From positions 34,912 through 98,911 of the forward strand of contig VSDK01026215.1 of assembly GCA_009767595.1 (NCBI GenBank): a stretch of DNA of 64,000 nt. The letters are read 5' to 3'. Under the pieces are notes generated by a model. That model did no database searches. It was given only the letters and a program-made list of their open reading frames with translations, and had not been told where the DNA came from. Shown piece after piece: positions 1 to 11,529 of this stretch (positions within the stretch are counted from its first letter, which is position 1; every line of letters begins with the position of its first letter). The DNA comes from Symbiodinium kawagutii. Taxonomy: Eukaryota > Sar > Dinophyceae > Suessiales > Symbiodiniaceae. A program made the translations under genes and the position numbers.

Positions 1-405
1 AATTGGTTGACCAACAGTCATGTCCATCTTAGACATGCGCCAACTAAGACCAGTGGCACTGCTAAACAACTCAACAACATCGCATTTTCCAATTTGACAA
101 AACCAGTGAGCCTGGTCTCCATAATATGCTTCAACATACTTAACTTTATCAATTTCTGGCTCATAGCCACCATCTTCCATTGGTGCTGGTTCAGGACTAT
201 CAAGACCTGGAACTGCAACGTCATGCCATTCATCATGATCACGTCTCACCTTGGATTGATTAACACGCATGATAGCAGCGTCAACCTGAACATTCACCAT
301 AGCACCTTCCTGATTAATGACTGTGCCTCTGTGCCATTTTTCCTTTCTCATAATCTTCGACGCAATAGAGTTGGCACTTGGTGGACGCACCCAAACAAAA
401 ACCTT
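1..405 (-). pseudogene. Integrase C-terminal continuation, shifted frame, cut by window edge
   Basis: Translating the minus strand from about 405 to 1, one frame away from the main integrase segment, gives an uninterrupted peptide beginning with 'KKVFVWVRPP' and including 'KWHRGTVINQEGAM' and 'VNQSKVRRDHDEWHDV'. This is the small beta-barrel-like region that normally follows the integrase core in dinoflagellate Copia elements. It then runs into 'CDVVELFSSATGLSWRM', which has the look of the extra domain preceding RT in such elements. The frame change lies in an A6 run near 405. Confidence 0.65.
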
Positions 406-2261
406 TTTTCTCCTGGTTTGTAAGGACCATGAGTTGACATAGTCCTCTTGGACATGTCATGCCTTAGATCCGCTGCCTGCCGTGCCTCTTGATGAGCTCT
501 AAGGGCCAGACGTTGTAAGTCCTGGAGTGTCCTGTCTTCAGGAAGTGGTTCTGTGCTCAATTGCACAGGATCTGATGTCTCAACATCCAGAAGGTCAGGT
601 GGCCTTCCGCCTGCGTCAATTCCCAAAGGTGAGTAACCCCTGATGGTAAGTTGAGTGTTTCTAGCCCAAACAGGTTTCTTAACAGCTTCACGAACAGTGA
701 TTCCTCCAAAGCGTTCATCTTCCAAACTCTTGGTCATATGTTCCCACTGTCGTTTGAAAAGTCTAACAGCTGTCTCTGCTCTGCTTGGCCATGGAGTCCT
801 GGCACCACAAGGACATTCCTTGACACCATGAGTCTGGTAGTACGTCAGAAAGTCGTCTTGGAAAAAGGCTTCATCACCAACAACCGCTTTAGGTAAACAA
901 TTGTTTTCATCAGACCACATCCGCAAACATTGGATAGTATCCTTTTTGTGCATAGAATTCTGCGCCGTAGCCCAGAGAAGATTGGTCGCACCATCAAGAA
1001 TAAGCAAGATCACATACTTATTCTTCTTAAGTTGGATTTCAGCATGATCAACAAAGATAACATCTCCAAAGTTGGATGCCCGAATGCCTGATATCCTGGC
1101 TCGCGGCGGAGGCGCGATGGAAGTGCTACACACACGACACTTGTGAACAACATCCTCATATTTCTCATACACAGAGTCAGGGAGACCTAACATGGAGGTC
1201 CTGCGCTTGAACTGTGTAGGAGACATGTGGTAATGTTTCACATGAAGCTTATAGAGCTCAGCCCTATCTTCAAGCTTCTTCACCAACTTCTTGCCAGAAG
1301 GTGTCATGGCTGGCACTTCAGAACCAGGTAATGGAACTGTGATCCGCCTAGGCTCAAGAAAGTCATCACCTGGTTCACCTTTCTTGCCTTCTGAATCTGA
1401 CTGGCCAAAAACACGAGGCGGCACAGAAGAACTCTCCTCAGCAACCGGTTCTTCATCAAATATGTCATCAAAAATCTGTTTGTTCCCATTAGCTTCAGTT
1501 TCCTCATCATCAAAGAAACGCCTAGGAACCTTTTTGGATGAAGAGCCTTCAACGGAAGCTGGCGGAGATACAACACTCTGCTTTCCTCTTAAACGAGGAT
1601 ACTTACCTTTCTGTACAGGTTCTGCCTCTCGTTTACGAGAGCTTGAACCACTTGAATCACTTGGCTTCTGCGCCTCCTTTTTCAAGGAGCTTGGAGCTGA
1701 AGTAGACTCTTCTGGAAACATGACATCTTCAGTGTCTCCTCTGCGGCCAAAAACTCTGTCCACATCTGTCTTCGAAGTACTCCCTGGAATTTTGTATCCA
1801 GGTTTGATCTTGTACACTGATTTGCCTTTCCAGACTCCATCCATTCGTTCACTCTTCTTGGTTGTTCTCCAATTGTGCTTGAGGAGTTCCTTTTCGCCAT
1901 TCTTGTATTTCACATGTGTTTGTCTCTGGTCTTCGGGCTGATCTTTTGGAATCGGTGATTTGGCTAAACTCATTTCATGATACGATTTCCTCGTATCACG
2001 GCGATACCTCACCAGCTCTCTTCTGAGAGAGTCTACCTGCCAATAGCCTTGAGTTACAAATGAGTGATCTTCATCTTGTTGAACTGCCATCTGGCCATTT
2101 TCAAAGTGATCACTCTTGGAGAAAAAGCTCTTCACTGCAGGTTGGTGAAAGTTCACTTGACTCATGCGCCACGCTAGATCTTGTAGATCAAGAATGAGAT
2201 GTGTGCTCACGGCAGTCTTCAAACTCATTCTTCTCACGCCAACACATGGACATGTGAGCAA
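348..2261 (-). pseudogene. Integrase region of the Copia-type element
   Basis: A 637-residue open segment. The first 330 residues are a variable, charged linker. An HHCC-type zinc-binding region follows ('HVKHYHMSPTQFKRR' then 'CRVC'). Next comes an rve core with candidate DDE residues: D in 'FVDHAEI' near 1050, D in 'GDEAFF' near 885 and E in 'RAETAVRLFKRQWEHM' near 775. The open frame leaves the conserved frame in an A-run near 400-410. The integrase C-terminal region continues in the next frame to the window edge. No start codon of its own is expected, since it is normally part of a polyprotein. Confidence 0.8.
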
Positions 2262-3063
2262 AGCCTTGTCTGGTGTGAGTTCGATTTGAAGTCCTAAGTT
2301 CCCTCATCTGTGGAAGTGACATCAACAATGGGACATCACCTTCTTCGACAATGTCGAATTCTGTGCACTGCAACTTCCAATTGTAGTCATACATATACAC
2401 AACGAGTTTCTTAGCGCACTTGGATTGTTGGGAATTTGCAAAGAAGAATCTCGAATTCGTCTCATGAAACTCGTACCACGAACATGAGGCAGGGTGTGAG
2501 TCAACATACTTGCAAAACGCTTCCACGGCCTTACGAGAACCCATGACTCTAGTGCATCCCAAATCAAGAATGCATACCGTCGGCGGGACTGCATTTTCCA
2601 TGTGAAAAGAAACTCCATAGTCACAAGCCTGGTCAGCCTGAGTACTATGAAACGAAAAACCTGATGTTCCTGAAACTGGTGCCTCTGATTTATCAGAGCG
2701 TCCAGTTCAAACTGGCGTCTCTGATTTTTCAGAGTATCCACGAGTCAGGTAGGACAAATAGACAAGATCATCTGGATTTCTGTCTCTGTTCTCTTGCGCT
2801 CGTTGGTCTCTTCTGTTTTGTCCTCCTCTTCGAGTTCTCTTTGCCTTTGGCTTAGCCTTAGCCGCAACAACTTCATCAACTCGAGCTGGCATCTGCTCGG
2901 TGCCTTGCGCTGAGGACTGAGATTCCGTCCATGACGGTCCTGCATCTTCGGCCGTACTCAACCTCCTAAAGTGCTCTTCGATCTCTTCAGGATCGTAAGG
3001 AACTTCATCGACAGGATCTGGGCCAAACAAGAATAGATCTTCTGAACGTCTCCAATCAGCCAT
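2188..3063 (-). pseudogene. Aspartic protease-like region of the Copia-type element
   Basis: A 118-residue acidic/basic open segment (3063-2707) is followed in the same frame, after an in-frame TGA at about 2707-2709, by the segment 2601-2188. The second contains 'CILDLGCTRVMGSRKAV', matching the D-T/S-G catalytic loop of retroelement aspartic proteases (here D-L-G), followed by beta-rich sequence. Just before it are two short imperfect repeats, 'SEKSETPV' and 'SDKSEAPV'. Leu in place of Thr/Ser in the catalytic triad may mean inactivation or a lineage variant. The frame changes again before the integrase segment. Confidence 0.6.
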
Positions 3064-5065
3064 TTGATTGGTGTTTTGGTGTTCATATCTGCAAAGGGAT
3101 CTCTGACAGGTTCTATCTGTCTCTCTTCTCTCACTTCCTGTTGGTGTTCACCTTGTGGTTCTTCAACAGTTTCTTCCTTGGTTCCTGTCATAAATGCATA
3201 TGCACTATCACTCGAAGATGGAGCTGAGGTGAAGTGTGCTTGCTGTGTTGTTGGCAAAGCTGGGTTTGTTGGACTGTGTTGCTGTTGCACATAGTTTCCT
3301 TTTCCTTCTCCCTGCTTACCTTTGCCTTCATCATCCTTTCCTTTTCCTTTACCTTTATTTCTTCTTTTGCCTTTTCCTTTCTTCTGGAAGTAACCGTACT
3401 CATCTAGGTAGTACAATTCTTGTTCGGCCCAATAGCCGTCATTCCAGGTTTCTTCTTCATCCTGCCATTGGTTCCATGAACCATCATCATTCCAATCTTG
3501 ATCTTCGTACTCTTCTTCGCCCACCATGTGGGACTTTCCTTTTCGTCTCTTTCCTTTTCCTTTACCTTTGTTTCTTGGGCGGAAGAATCTTCGGCCACCG
3601 CGGCCTTTTCGTTTTTCTTTCCGCGATTTCCCTTTTCCTTTTCCTTTCCTCACTTTTCTGCCTTGGAATCTTCTTTGGAACCATGAGTAGTTCTCTTCAT
3701 CATAAATCCAAAAGACATCTTCGTGGCCTTCCAAAAAGCCTTCGGCACCATCTTCTTCATCTTCGGCCCAATAGCCGGTTGTGCCTTCTACATCTCCTTC
3801 ATCTATCACTAAGAAGCTTCTTCTCTGTGCAGCATTTGATGGCTGCATCAGTGGGTTGTCCACTGCTGTCTTTGTAGTGGAAAACATTTCCATGAACAAG
3901 TCTCTCAATTCATCAATTCTGTACTCACTCAATTGCCTGTTCCGATGTGTCATAATGCTCGTCAAAGTGTTCCTCTGATCTTGACTCAAATCTGCCAAGG
4001 TGACAAATATCAACGCAAGCAGATTGTCTGACAACGGAAATTGATCTCTGTGAGTTTGTCTTCTTGCTTCTGTGAACTGCATAAATGCTTGTGTTGCATG
4101 TTCTTGTGTCCATGCTACCATCTGATAAGCTTGACCACCAACCACCGCTTGTGCGGTCTGGAAAGCCTGCTGTTCTCTTTGCTCATGCAACTGTCGTGCT
4201 GCGATCAGGTGTGCTGTAACTACTGGATCATTTCCTTCAAGATCAACATGGAGGTCCATCCATGATTCTATCAATCTTGTTCCGGTGATCTGAAACTTGG
4301 TCAGCCATTTGTGTAGGTCTTGGGATCCTCGGCTGTACTTCATGAACTGCATGAATCGATACAGAAAAACATTCTGCGATCCTTTGATGTAGTGCCTTCT
4401 CAAAGTTCTCTTGAAGTAGCTAACTCCGTCTTGAGGATCTCTCAACCGATCTCTATCTAGAACTCTCTTGTACACGGCTGCATCTCCTTCCAGTCTGTTC
4501 CGCAACGCGGGTCCTCTCTTTTCTTCTTCCAGCTCTGTAATGTCACACCAATCATCGATTGCATCTTCGAAAGCAAAGAAACTTCTATCAATCTTGTTCC
4601 GGTGATCTGAAACTTGGTCAGCCATTTGTGTAGGTCTTGGGATCCTCGGCTGTACTTCATGAACTGCATGAATCGATACAGAAAAACATTCTGCGATCCT
4701 TTGACGTATTGTCTTCTCAATGTTCTCTTGAAGTAACTCACTCCGTCTTGAGGATCTCTCAATCGGTCTCTGTCGAGAACTCGCTTGCACACGGCTGCAT
4801 CTCCTTCCAGTCTGTTTCTGAGGGCTGGTCCTCTCTTCTCTTCTTCTAGCTCTGTGATGTCACACCAGTCATCGATTGCATCTTCGAAAGCAAAGAAACT
4901 CGTCTTGCCATCGTAACTTGGTGGTATCTTTGTGGTCATCTGCTGCGTCATGTGAATCATCTGCTGCTGGGGTCTTCCTCCTCTCATTGCGTACGAATCG
5001 TACGATTGGTACCATGCACCATCTGGAGTCCATGACTCCTCTCCGTAGTCTGATTGGTCTTCCAT
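2958..5065 (-). pseudogene. Gag-like region of the Copia-type element
   Basis: The segment opens at 5065 with an acidic Tyr/Trp-rich N-terminus, then a Gag-like capsid region containing 'FFAFEDAIDDWCDITELEEE' and 'LHKWLTKFQITGTRLIE'. The C-terminal half is extremely basic and acidic in turn, with runs of Lys-Gly and Tyr/Trp/Glu-rich stretches, as in retroelement nucleocapsid-like tails. The capsid block occurs twice because of a 317-bp direct duplication (4268-4584 and 4585-4901). As 317 is not a multiple of three, the frame changes across it: the first open part is 5065-4457 and the second 4790-2958. No CCHC knuckle was recognised. The assignment rests on position before protease and integrase and on resemblance to dinoflagellate Copia gag. 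Confidence 0.65.
4268..4901 (+). repeat. 317-bp direct duplication inside gag
   Basis: Positions 4268-4584 and 4585-4901 are two adjacent copies with period 317 bp. Both begin 'ctatcaatcttgttccggtg'. The first about 110 bp of the copies are nearly identical. The remainder differs at many mostly third-codon positions. Confidence 0.85.
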
Positions 5066-5409
5066 TGGGCTCGTGGCCTGGAGCTCCCGTCAATGACGAT
5101 CCTTGCTCCGCTACCACTTGAAGAGGGGCTGTAGCGTCCAACCACTATCAGATCAGCCACAGCGTCTTCGCTCAGGCAGCCATGCTTTTCCCTGCGCTGA
5201 GTCTTGTATCTAACCTCTCTCTCTCTTTTGAGCCTTAGGCCTCAAAGTATGCTCTTAATCTCATGCCTCTGCCCGAGGGTTAAATCCAGTCCAAAATAAA
5301 AACAGGGGGGGAATCACGTTCACGTGAATCATCACCAAAATGGCCGGCACCTCAATGAAACAGCCCTGGCTTATTCCTAAAGGAAGCGAAACTCTAGCTA
5401 GCAAGCTAG

Positions 5410-5720
5410 CTTTCGTGAAAAGAACTGCGGCATCGCAAGCTCCTTTTGCAAACAAAGGATTTAAAACAGGTACATTGTTACAACCCCAGTGAAAAGGTTT
5501 ACAAAAAGAACTGCGGCATCGCAAGCTCCTTTTGCAAACAAAGGATTTAAAACAGGTACATTGTTACAACCCCAGTGACAAGGGTTACAAAAAGAAGTGT
5601 GGCATCGCAAGCTCCTTTTGCAAACAAAGGATTTAACACGGGTACAACGTTACAACTAGGGAAGAGGTTTTGCAAAAGACCTGCGGCATCACAAGATCCG
5701 TTTGCCAGAAAAGATTGTCC
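5410..5720 (+). repeat. Tandem repeat of about 88 bp, 3-4 copies
   Basis: The block containing 'ctgcggcatcgcaagctcc', 'tttgcaaacaaaggattta' and 'gtacattgttacaacccca' recurs at about 5420, 5507 and 5594, with a diverged fourth start near 5680. It lies just upstream of gag on the minus strand, so it could be untranslated or LTR sequence of the element, or an independent minisatellite. Confidence 0.8.
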
Positions 5721-6990
5721 ATCATCACTTAATCAACCCACTGTTCACCATCACCAATCATGATGATACTTCATCACGTTCTTCTCCATGATTTGCCATG
5801 AACCACAAACCCGCGTTTCCTTTTTGCCTGTCTCGCTGCCCTGCCTTGGAAAATACGGCACCGCTCCTGGCCTTTGGAAAACAGGCTGCGATGAGGTGCT
5901 GCGTATGCTTCCATCAGGTCATGTCGCAGCATGCCTGAGAAAATTGGGGCAAAATCAATTGATATATAAGCGGTTGTTGTGGTTGAGATAGAGAGATATA
6001 TATAATTTATTTATTTATTTATTTATGTATTTACACATATATATATATAATTGGTGGTTGTTGATGAGTACTGAATATGGTTGATTGTTGTTGATGGGTG
6101 ATATATAATTGATGGTTTCTCAAGTCATGGGGGTACCCCCAAATCATCCAATATTAAGCATCTATACACCATTTTGGGGGGTCCCTTATTTTGATAAATC
6201 ACCAATTATACAATTTGATAAAATGAAGACTACTGGTTGATCATCGGGGTTTGTCTGAACGATTGCCGCTAACATTAAGGTGGTCAATGCGTTGATAATT
6301 GTGGTTTGTCGGGGATTTTTGGTAATGACATTCATGTGATTCCCCCATGACAACCCAAAAAAATGGTGCTTGTGTGAGGTCGCCACAAGCATATGACCAC
6401 GGTGGTGGATCACAGGAACTCATGAAACGGTGGAGCAATAGAGCCATCATGGCACACCAGCACTGATAGAAAGCTACCACTGGGATGGTTGCGGGATCTC
6501 TGTCCTACCAGTAGGCATAGTCAACAAATATCAACCAGTATTGACCATTCTTGGTGCCCGATCATTGCCCAAATCACCATTTTATTGGTAATCGATTAAG
6601 CATGCACTGACAACACGACTGTTGCATGTGACACCACACACTTTTGCTGACGGGTTCATACATTTCCAGCACATTGGTGACACTTCGTGCTCTGACGTGG
6701 TGCACCATGCAACTACAGTAGCTGCGGAAGCACACGCCGGACTCAAAATAAATCTGGGGAGTAAATGCGCTTAGCAACACCCCTTGAGGGGCTACTGGCA
6801 TTTTCACTCGCTCTTCATCCTTCAGGTTTGCCAATCCTAGTGCTGTCATCTTGTATGATATCGTATGGTATACGTATCATGGCCTGTCATCTCAACCACA
6901 TGTCTATCCAACAACGCCCATGTCCTTCAAAAAAAAACAAGAGAGCTTGGTTTTCCCATAAAAAAGAAACATAGTCCCCTCCCTTCCTGT
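5721..6990. other. Non-coding host sequence with AT microsatellite
   Basis: No convincing gene. An (ATTT)n/(AT)n stretch lies at about 5995-6050. The flanks contain scattered 'ttgatggttgattg'-type degenerate motifs, common in this window. Confidence 0.5.
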
Positions 6991-7335
6991 CAGACACCCC
7001 TGGCGCAAGTGGGCAAAGCCTCCAGATAGTGGGGAACATGTGTGGACATCTCAGGCGATCCCCTTGATTCGATTCCAACTGGATCCAACCCGCGAGGTTC
7101 AGGCCCATGCACAACCTTGGGGATACCATCCACTTCAGAAACAGCAGCATCAAGCGCTATTGAATCACCAAATGCTTCTGGGATTCGTCCAGCAATCCTC
7201 TTATTGGTGCTACCACTCTTCACCAAGCAGTAGCCCACACCACCAACTTTCAGCATGCTGTGAACCATGGTCCAACTACCCCTATTTAGCGCACAGTAGG
7301 CCAGAGGTTGGATCCCCCATCTCAACTGGTTCAAA
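6990..7335 (-). CDS. Candidate ankyrin-like exon
   Basis: The minus strand is open and contains 'GIQPLAYCALNRGSWTMVHSML', resembling the helix-turn-helix of an ankyrin repeat (G-x-x-P-L-x-Y-A ... V-H-x-M-L), followed by a Gly/Ser/Pro-rich segment. No splice boundaries, start or stop could be fixed with confidence, and only one weak repeat is visible. It may be an exon of a larger gene, a retrocopy or a chance open frame. Confidence 0.3.
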
Positions 7336-7339
7336 CCCA

Positions 7340-8270
7340 CATGTTCATGCATGAATCTTGATTGCATACACACAAATGCATCGTACGCACACAAATTTAC
7401 ACATACATCTGTCCATATATACGGACGGACAAGCATACAAACATACAAACATACATATCTGCATGCAAGCATACCTGCATACAAGCAAATACACATACAT
7501 CTCCACGCAAAAACACCTACACACACGCATGCACACATACACATACTGCATTAAACTACAGGACATGACATTACATCATCCCATATGCACAACCGTGGAT
7601 ACATTCCAGTGCATGATACATCCCATCGCATCACATTACTTTGTGACTTTGTGCATCATTGGCACAGGACTACGCATTACAGTGTGCAAGACGTTGCGCT
7701 GTCTTACACGACACTACGCTACCTTGCATTCCGTGCCATAGCATGCATGCCTGCATACGCTACTCACATTAAAAGACTTCGCACTGTACGTCACGTGTTA
7801 ACATGGACCAGTAACAATGTAACATTAGCAAACATAGCCTCAATGCAGGCATTGATTAATTTTCTTGATTCGTTTTCATGACAGCAACTTGCGTGTCATT
7901 GCACAACACTAGGTCGTGCTATATCGCATAACATGATGCTACCTTATATACAATGGTATATCACCTAACATTGCATTATATCGCTCTACTTACATACATT
8001 TCTACACACTTGGACACATATATTATGCTTTACAGCCACTACATACAAGATACATGCATACATCAATTACATACAAGCATGAGTATGTTACATTGCACTA
8101 ATCTTCCATGTTATTGTATTGCATCGCCTGTCATTACAACACCTTACATCACATGCAGGCATACGTCATACGTTCTTTTGCACTGCGATACGTTTACAGT
8201 ATTACACTACGCTGCATTACATGAAACTGATCGCCTGACATCACATTACATTGCATGCAGGACATGACGC
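7340..8270 (+). repeat. Degenerate 'acatac'/'cattac' low-complexity region
   Basis: From 7360 to about 7555 the sequence is built from degenerate acatac/catgc words. From about 7560 to 8270 words such as 'acattacattgc' and 'tacgctgcattac' recur. All three plus frames stay open for long stretches because of composition. I do not read any as a gene. Confidence 0.6.
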
Positions 8271-8279
8271 TGCGTTACA

Positions 8280-8900
8280 GTACATCATGATCATCATTTT
8301 ATAGATACAAAATGGTGTCCGATTCAGAAATGGTAGTTTGCCTACCAATAACAAAATGTATTATGCCAGTATTGGATGGACAATGTACATCCACATTTTT
8401 TGTGTGTTCCTATGAGTTCTTCAAACAGTGTGAGGCTCGCTAAGGGCCTGAACCCAATACATTGTGGACCGGTTGTCCCGGTTTACACCCGGTGCACGCG
8501 AAATATCGCTCATGCCTTGGAAGCTCTTTGACTTCATTGCGTTGTCAAACTTGTGGTGGCCCCTTGCTAGCCATACACAAGCTCTAAACCACCATTTTGC
8601 GCAGCTATCAAGCACTGTTAACCAGCAACCTTGCCGGTCACAGGGCACCGGCAGTGCCGTGTCTCAAATCCATTCTTGCGTTGGCTCAGTGTTTGGCCTC
8701 AGCACCGACCAACCACGGCCAACAATGGCTGAGAACCGTCCAGAATGACAATCAACAATACAAGTTCATTAATAACTACCAACAACAGCCAAACTGGTGG
8801 ATAATGACGAAACCACATCAAATGTTCACATTGTCTCACGGACCCGCTTTCCAAAAAGGAACGATTTTTGGCGTTCCAAAACGATATGCCTTGCCTTGAG
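8280..8900. other. No gene recognised
   Basis: Mixed-composition sequence without a convincing coding signal, RNA gene or element terminus. Confidence 0.4.
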
Positions 8901-8906
8901 ACACCA

Positions 8907-9200
8907 TCAGCTTTCGCAGCCAAGCAACTTCCACCCAAGGTTGTTGGTCTCCTTCTTGGTCGGGGGGAACTCTTCCATCACAGCATCATTGATCTCATTC
9001 TCCGGCAACTCTTCCACAGCTTCGAGTTCAGCGGGTGTGGGTTCAGGGCTTCCCTCGGGTTCAGTAGCTGTGGGTTCAGGACCTCCCGGCAAGAAAAGCA
9101 ATGAGACACGTCTCACTGCTTGGCTCACCCGGCTCACTCGGCGACTGAATTTCTTGCTTGAGATCTTTGGTCGTCGCAACGAGGCGTCGAAAGAATGAGA
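8907..9200 (-). CDS. Candidate acidic exon of unknown function
   Basis: The minus-strand frame reads a short basic stretch ('KKFSRRVSRVSQAVRRV') followed by a Pro/Glu-rich acidic segment ('GGPEPTATEPEGSPEPTPAE') and more acidic sequence. The switch from basic to acidic and the amino-acid bias resemble a disordered coding exon. There is no recognised domain and the boundaries are unknown. Confidence 0.25.
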   Translation of the reverse strand, partial: SHSFDASLRRPKISSKKFSRRVSRVSQAVRRVSLLFLPGGPEPTATEPEGSPEPTPAELEAVEELPENEINDAVMEEFPPTKKETNNLGWKLLGCES

Positions 9201-9309
9201 GGCAATTCGCCTCAGTGATCCATGGTGAGCGTGCGCGTGGCGCATGGCGCAACACAAATGGAGTGGTGGGCTTTCGGAACAAATACTGAATTGTTCGGAC
9301 GTCAATGAA

Positions 9310-10550
9310 GCGTTGTTAAATCATTGCCAGCAATGATTATCATTGGTGCTGATTATAGCAGGATATTTAATTTAGTTTCCGTCCCAATTGCTTGGGCTAG
9401 GCGGCACAACCCCACATTGCCGCCAGGGTGCCGGCTACTCTGTCATCAGCAACGAACTTGCAAGCCACAAATTGAGCGTTGACACTCACCAAGACATGAT
9501 CATCATCCACCATGAGCTGAGCTTTAGGTCACAACAACTGTCAACTCGATTACTACCCATTAGGCAGCCGTTTACTAGCCCTTAACTTAACTAACAACTG
9601 TTATCAGTTCAACCATTGCCAGCTGCCATAAAAAGGTGGCCCATTACCCTATACCCCGGGGTTCTATCCCACAAATCACTTGTAAAGCATTGTAACGTAC
9701 AACCCATGAACTAACCAAAAAAAACTCACCCAAAATCGAAGCTTCACAAGATGATGTCGTCACGATGTGCCCGCATCGCAGTTGAGGGGTCCCCAGCCAC
9801 CGAGACAGACGCGCAAAATGCCCGAGCTGCTTGTTGAACTGGAAGGTACTACCCTCATCAGCTGGGGGTGCCACCTGGCGCCGGTCCCATGATGCTGGTA
9901 GCTGATCACGGTTGATTCTTAATGGTTCATTGGTCGGGGTCAATGGTTGATTCTTAATGGCTAATTGGTTGCAACTTTTCAGGTGACGCTGTTCGGCAAA
10001 ATTGTCTGTGTTAAGCAAGTGCGTGATACTTGGTCTAATTGTTGATGATTATGGTTCATGACTGGTTGATTCATGGTTAATGACTGGTTAATTGACGGCC
10101 GATCAGTGGTTGACTGAGGATTAATTGATGAGTCATGTTGAGCAGTGTATTTCACCGAGTGCCAAATTGTCGAGCTGGGTGGTACCCACCCAGCTTGGTT
10201 TGTTTCACCTCCAGGGTCGCAAATTGCGCTGCCCAAACTTCTCAAGGTCGCGCTGAAGCAGTGTTCGGATCCGGGTGCTTAGAGAACCTATGGTGAGTTC
10301 TATTGCGAAAGGCAAGGATTAGGGAACCGAGCGCGAACCCACCGGGAACCTAACTTCTCGTCCTGAAGGTTGCTGCAAGAGATGATGTGGAGGGAAGCAA
10401 TTTCCCTTGCGCCCGCAGAGTCCATATATCTCCACGAGGTGGAGAACCACCCTGCTATTACCGGCACCAGAGCTGCTCCTCTTCATCGAGTTGTTGACGC
10501 TAAACCCAAGGCATGCTTCAGTCCAACACCACCAGGCGCTCAATTTCTGG
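9310..10550. other. Host intergenic sequence with 'tggttgattaatgg' words
   Basis: No gene recognised. At 9900-10140 there are many degenerate copies of words such as 'ggttgattcatgg' and 'atgactggttgatt', a diffuse repeat also seen near 46560-47110 and 53690-53780. Confidence 0.4.
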
Positions 10551-10719
10551 TTTCAGCAGTTATGTTTCCCCTGCCTTCCCTGCGTATGGCCCATCCTAGC
10601 GGGCCACCAGCAGGTAACTGGTACAGCATGGCAGCACACTGCTCTGAACATGAGATGTGCAAAAAATAAGCTAAGGTGGTATTCCCAACAGCAAGAGCCA
10701 CTGCCCATCTCCAGCACCT

Positions 10720-11330
10720 GCATCAGAATTTCCCAAACCTGCCGGAACCTTTCGCAACCTCCCGGAACCTTGCCTGACATCTGCACCGGAAGCCTCCGGA
10801 ACCTTCCGGAACCTTGCCTGCCAACTGCACCGGAACTCCCACGAACCTTCTGGAACCCTGCGGAACCTTCCGGAACCTTGCCTGGCAACTGCTCCGGAAC
10901 TCCGCGGAACCTTCCGAAACCCTCCCGAACCTTTCGGAACCTTGCCTGACATCTGCACCGGAAGCCTCCGGAACCTTCCGGAACCTTGCCTGGCAACTGC
11001 TCCGGAACTCCGCGGAACCTTCCGAAACCCTCCCGAACCTTTCGGAACCTTGCCTGACATCTTGACCGGAAGCCTCCGGAACCTTCCGGAACCTTGCCTG
11101 GCAACTGCTCCGGAACTCCGCGGAACCTTCCGAAACCCTCCCGAACCTTTCGGAACCTTGCCTGACATCTTGACCGGAAGCCTCCGGAACCTTCCGGAAC
11201 CTTATTTATATTTTGCTCTGGAACTCCCCAGAACCTTCCGAAACCCTCCGGAACCTTTCGCTGGCAACTGCACCGGAACTTCCCGGAACCTCTCGGAACC
11301 TCCGGAACCTGAGCCTGGAAGCTGCACCGG
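10720..11330 (+). repeat. 'ccggaacctt' minisatellite with 108-bp higher unit
   Basis: The core word 'ccggaaccttccggaacct' is nested in a larger unit beginning 'tgcctgacatct', found at 10771, 10943, 11051 and 11159. The last three are exactly 108 bp apart. As 108 is divisible by three, long frames stay open on both strands (36-residue protein period). I treat these frames as by-products of the repeat. Confidence 0.9.
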
Positions 11331-11404
11331 CTCACACCGGAGCTTAACTGGGCTGAAGACCCCATAAGCTTACGCTGTTGGGGAAAAAACTATGACGGAT
11401 TTGC

Positions 11405-11430
11405 TGTAACTAATCCATATAAATTATATT

Positions 11431-11513
<83 letters not shown>

Positions 11514-11520
11514 ATATACG
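11405..11520 (+). repeat. (TA)n/(TATT)n microsatellite
   Basis: Interrupted runs of 'tatatatatatatatttatattta' recur with a period near 36 bp. Confidence 0.9.
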
Positions 11521-11529
11521 GTCTTTTGC

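Larger units (their letters stand above)
1..5065 (-). mobile_element. Degraded Copia-type LTR retroelement, gag to integrase, cut by window edge
   Basis: On the minus strand the order is gag-like, aspartic protease-like, HHCC zinc region, DDE integrase core and integrase C-terminal region. Protease and integrase preceding RT is the Ty1/Copia order. RT and RNase H would lie beyond position 1 and are not in the window. The reading frame changes several times: a 317-bp duplication in gag, a shift near 3060, an in-frame TGA near 2707, a shift near 2260 and a shift in an A-run near 405. The copy is therefore probably inactive. Open segments are described separately. No LTR pair can be defined because one end is outside the window. 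Confidence 0.8.

Noticed and set aside
1291-1941. Plus-strand 216-codon frame opposite the integrase segment
   Set aside because: It is the antisense shadow of the integrase linker, with no domain of its own.
7351-7741. Thr/His/Tyr-rich plus-strand open frames
   Set aside because: They come from 'acatac' low-complexity DNA and occur in several frames at once.
7358-8267. CRISPR-like spacing of repeats
   Set aside because: The repeats are degenerate short words without uniform spacers, and the organism is eukaryotic.
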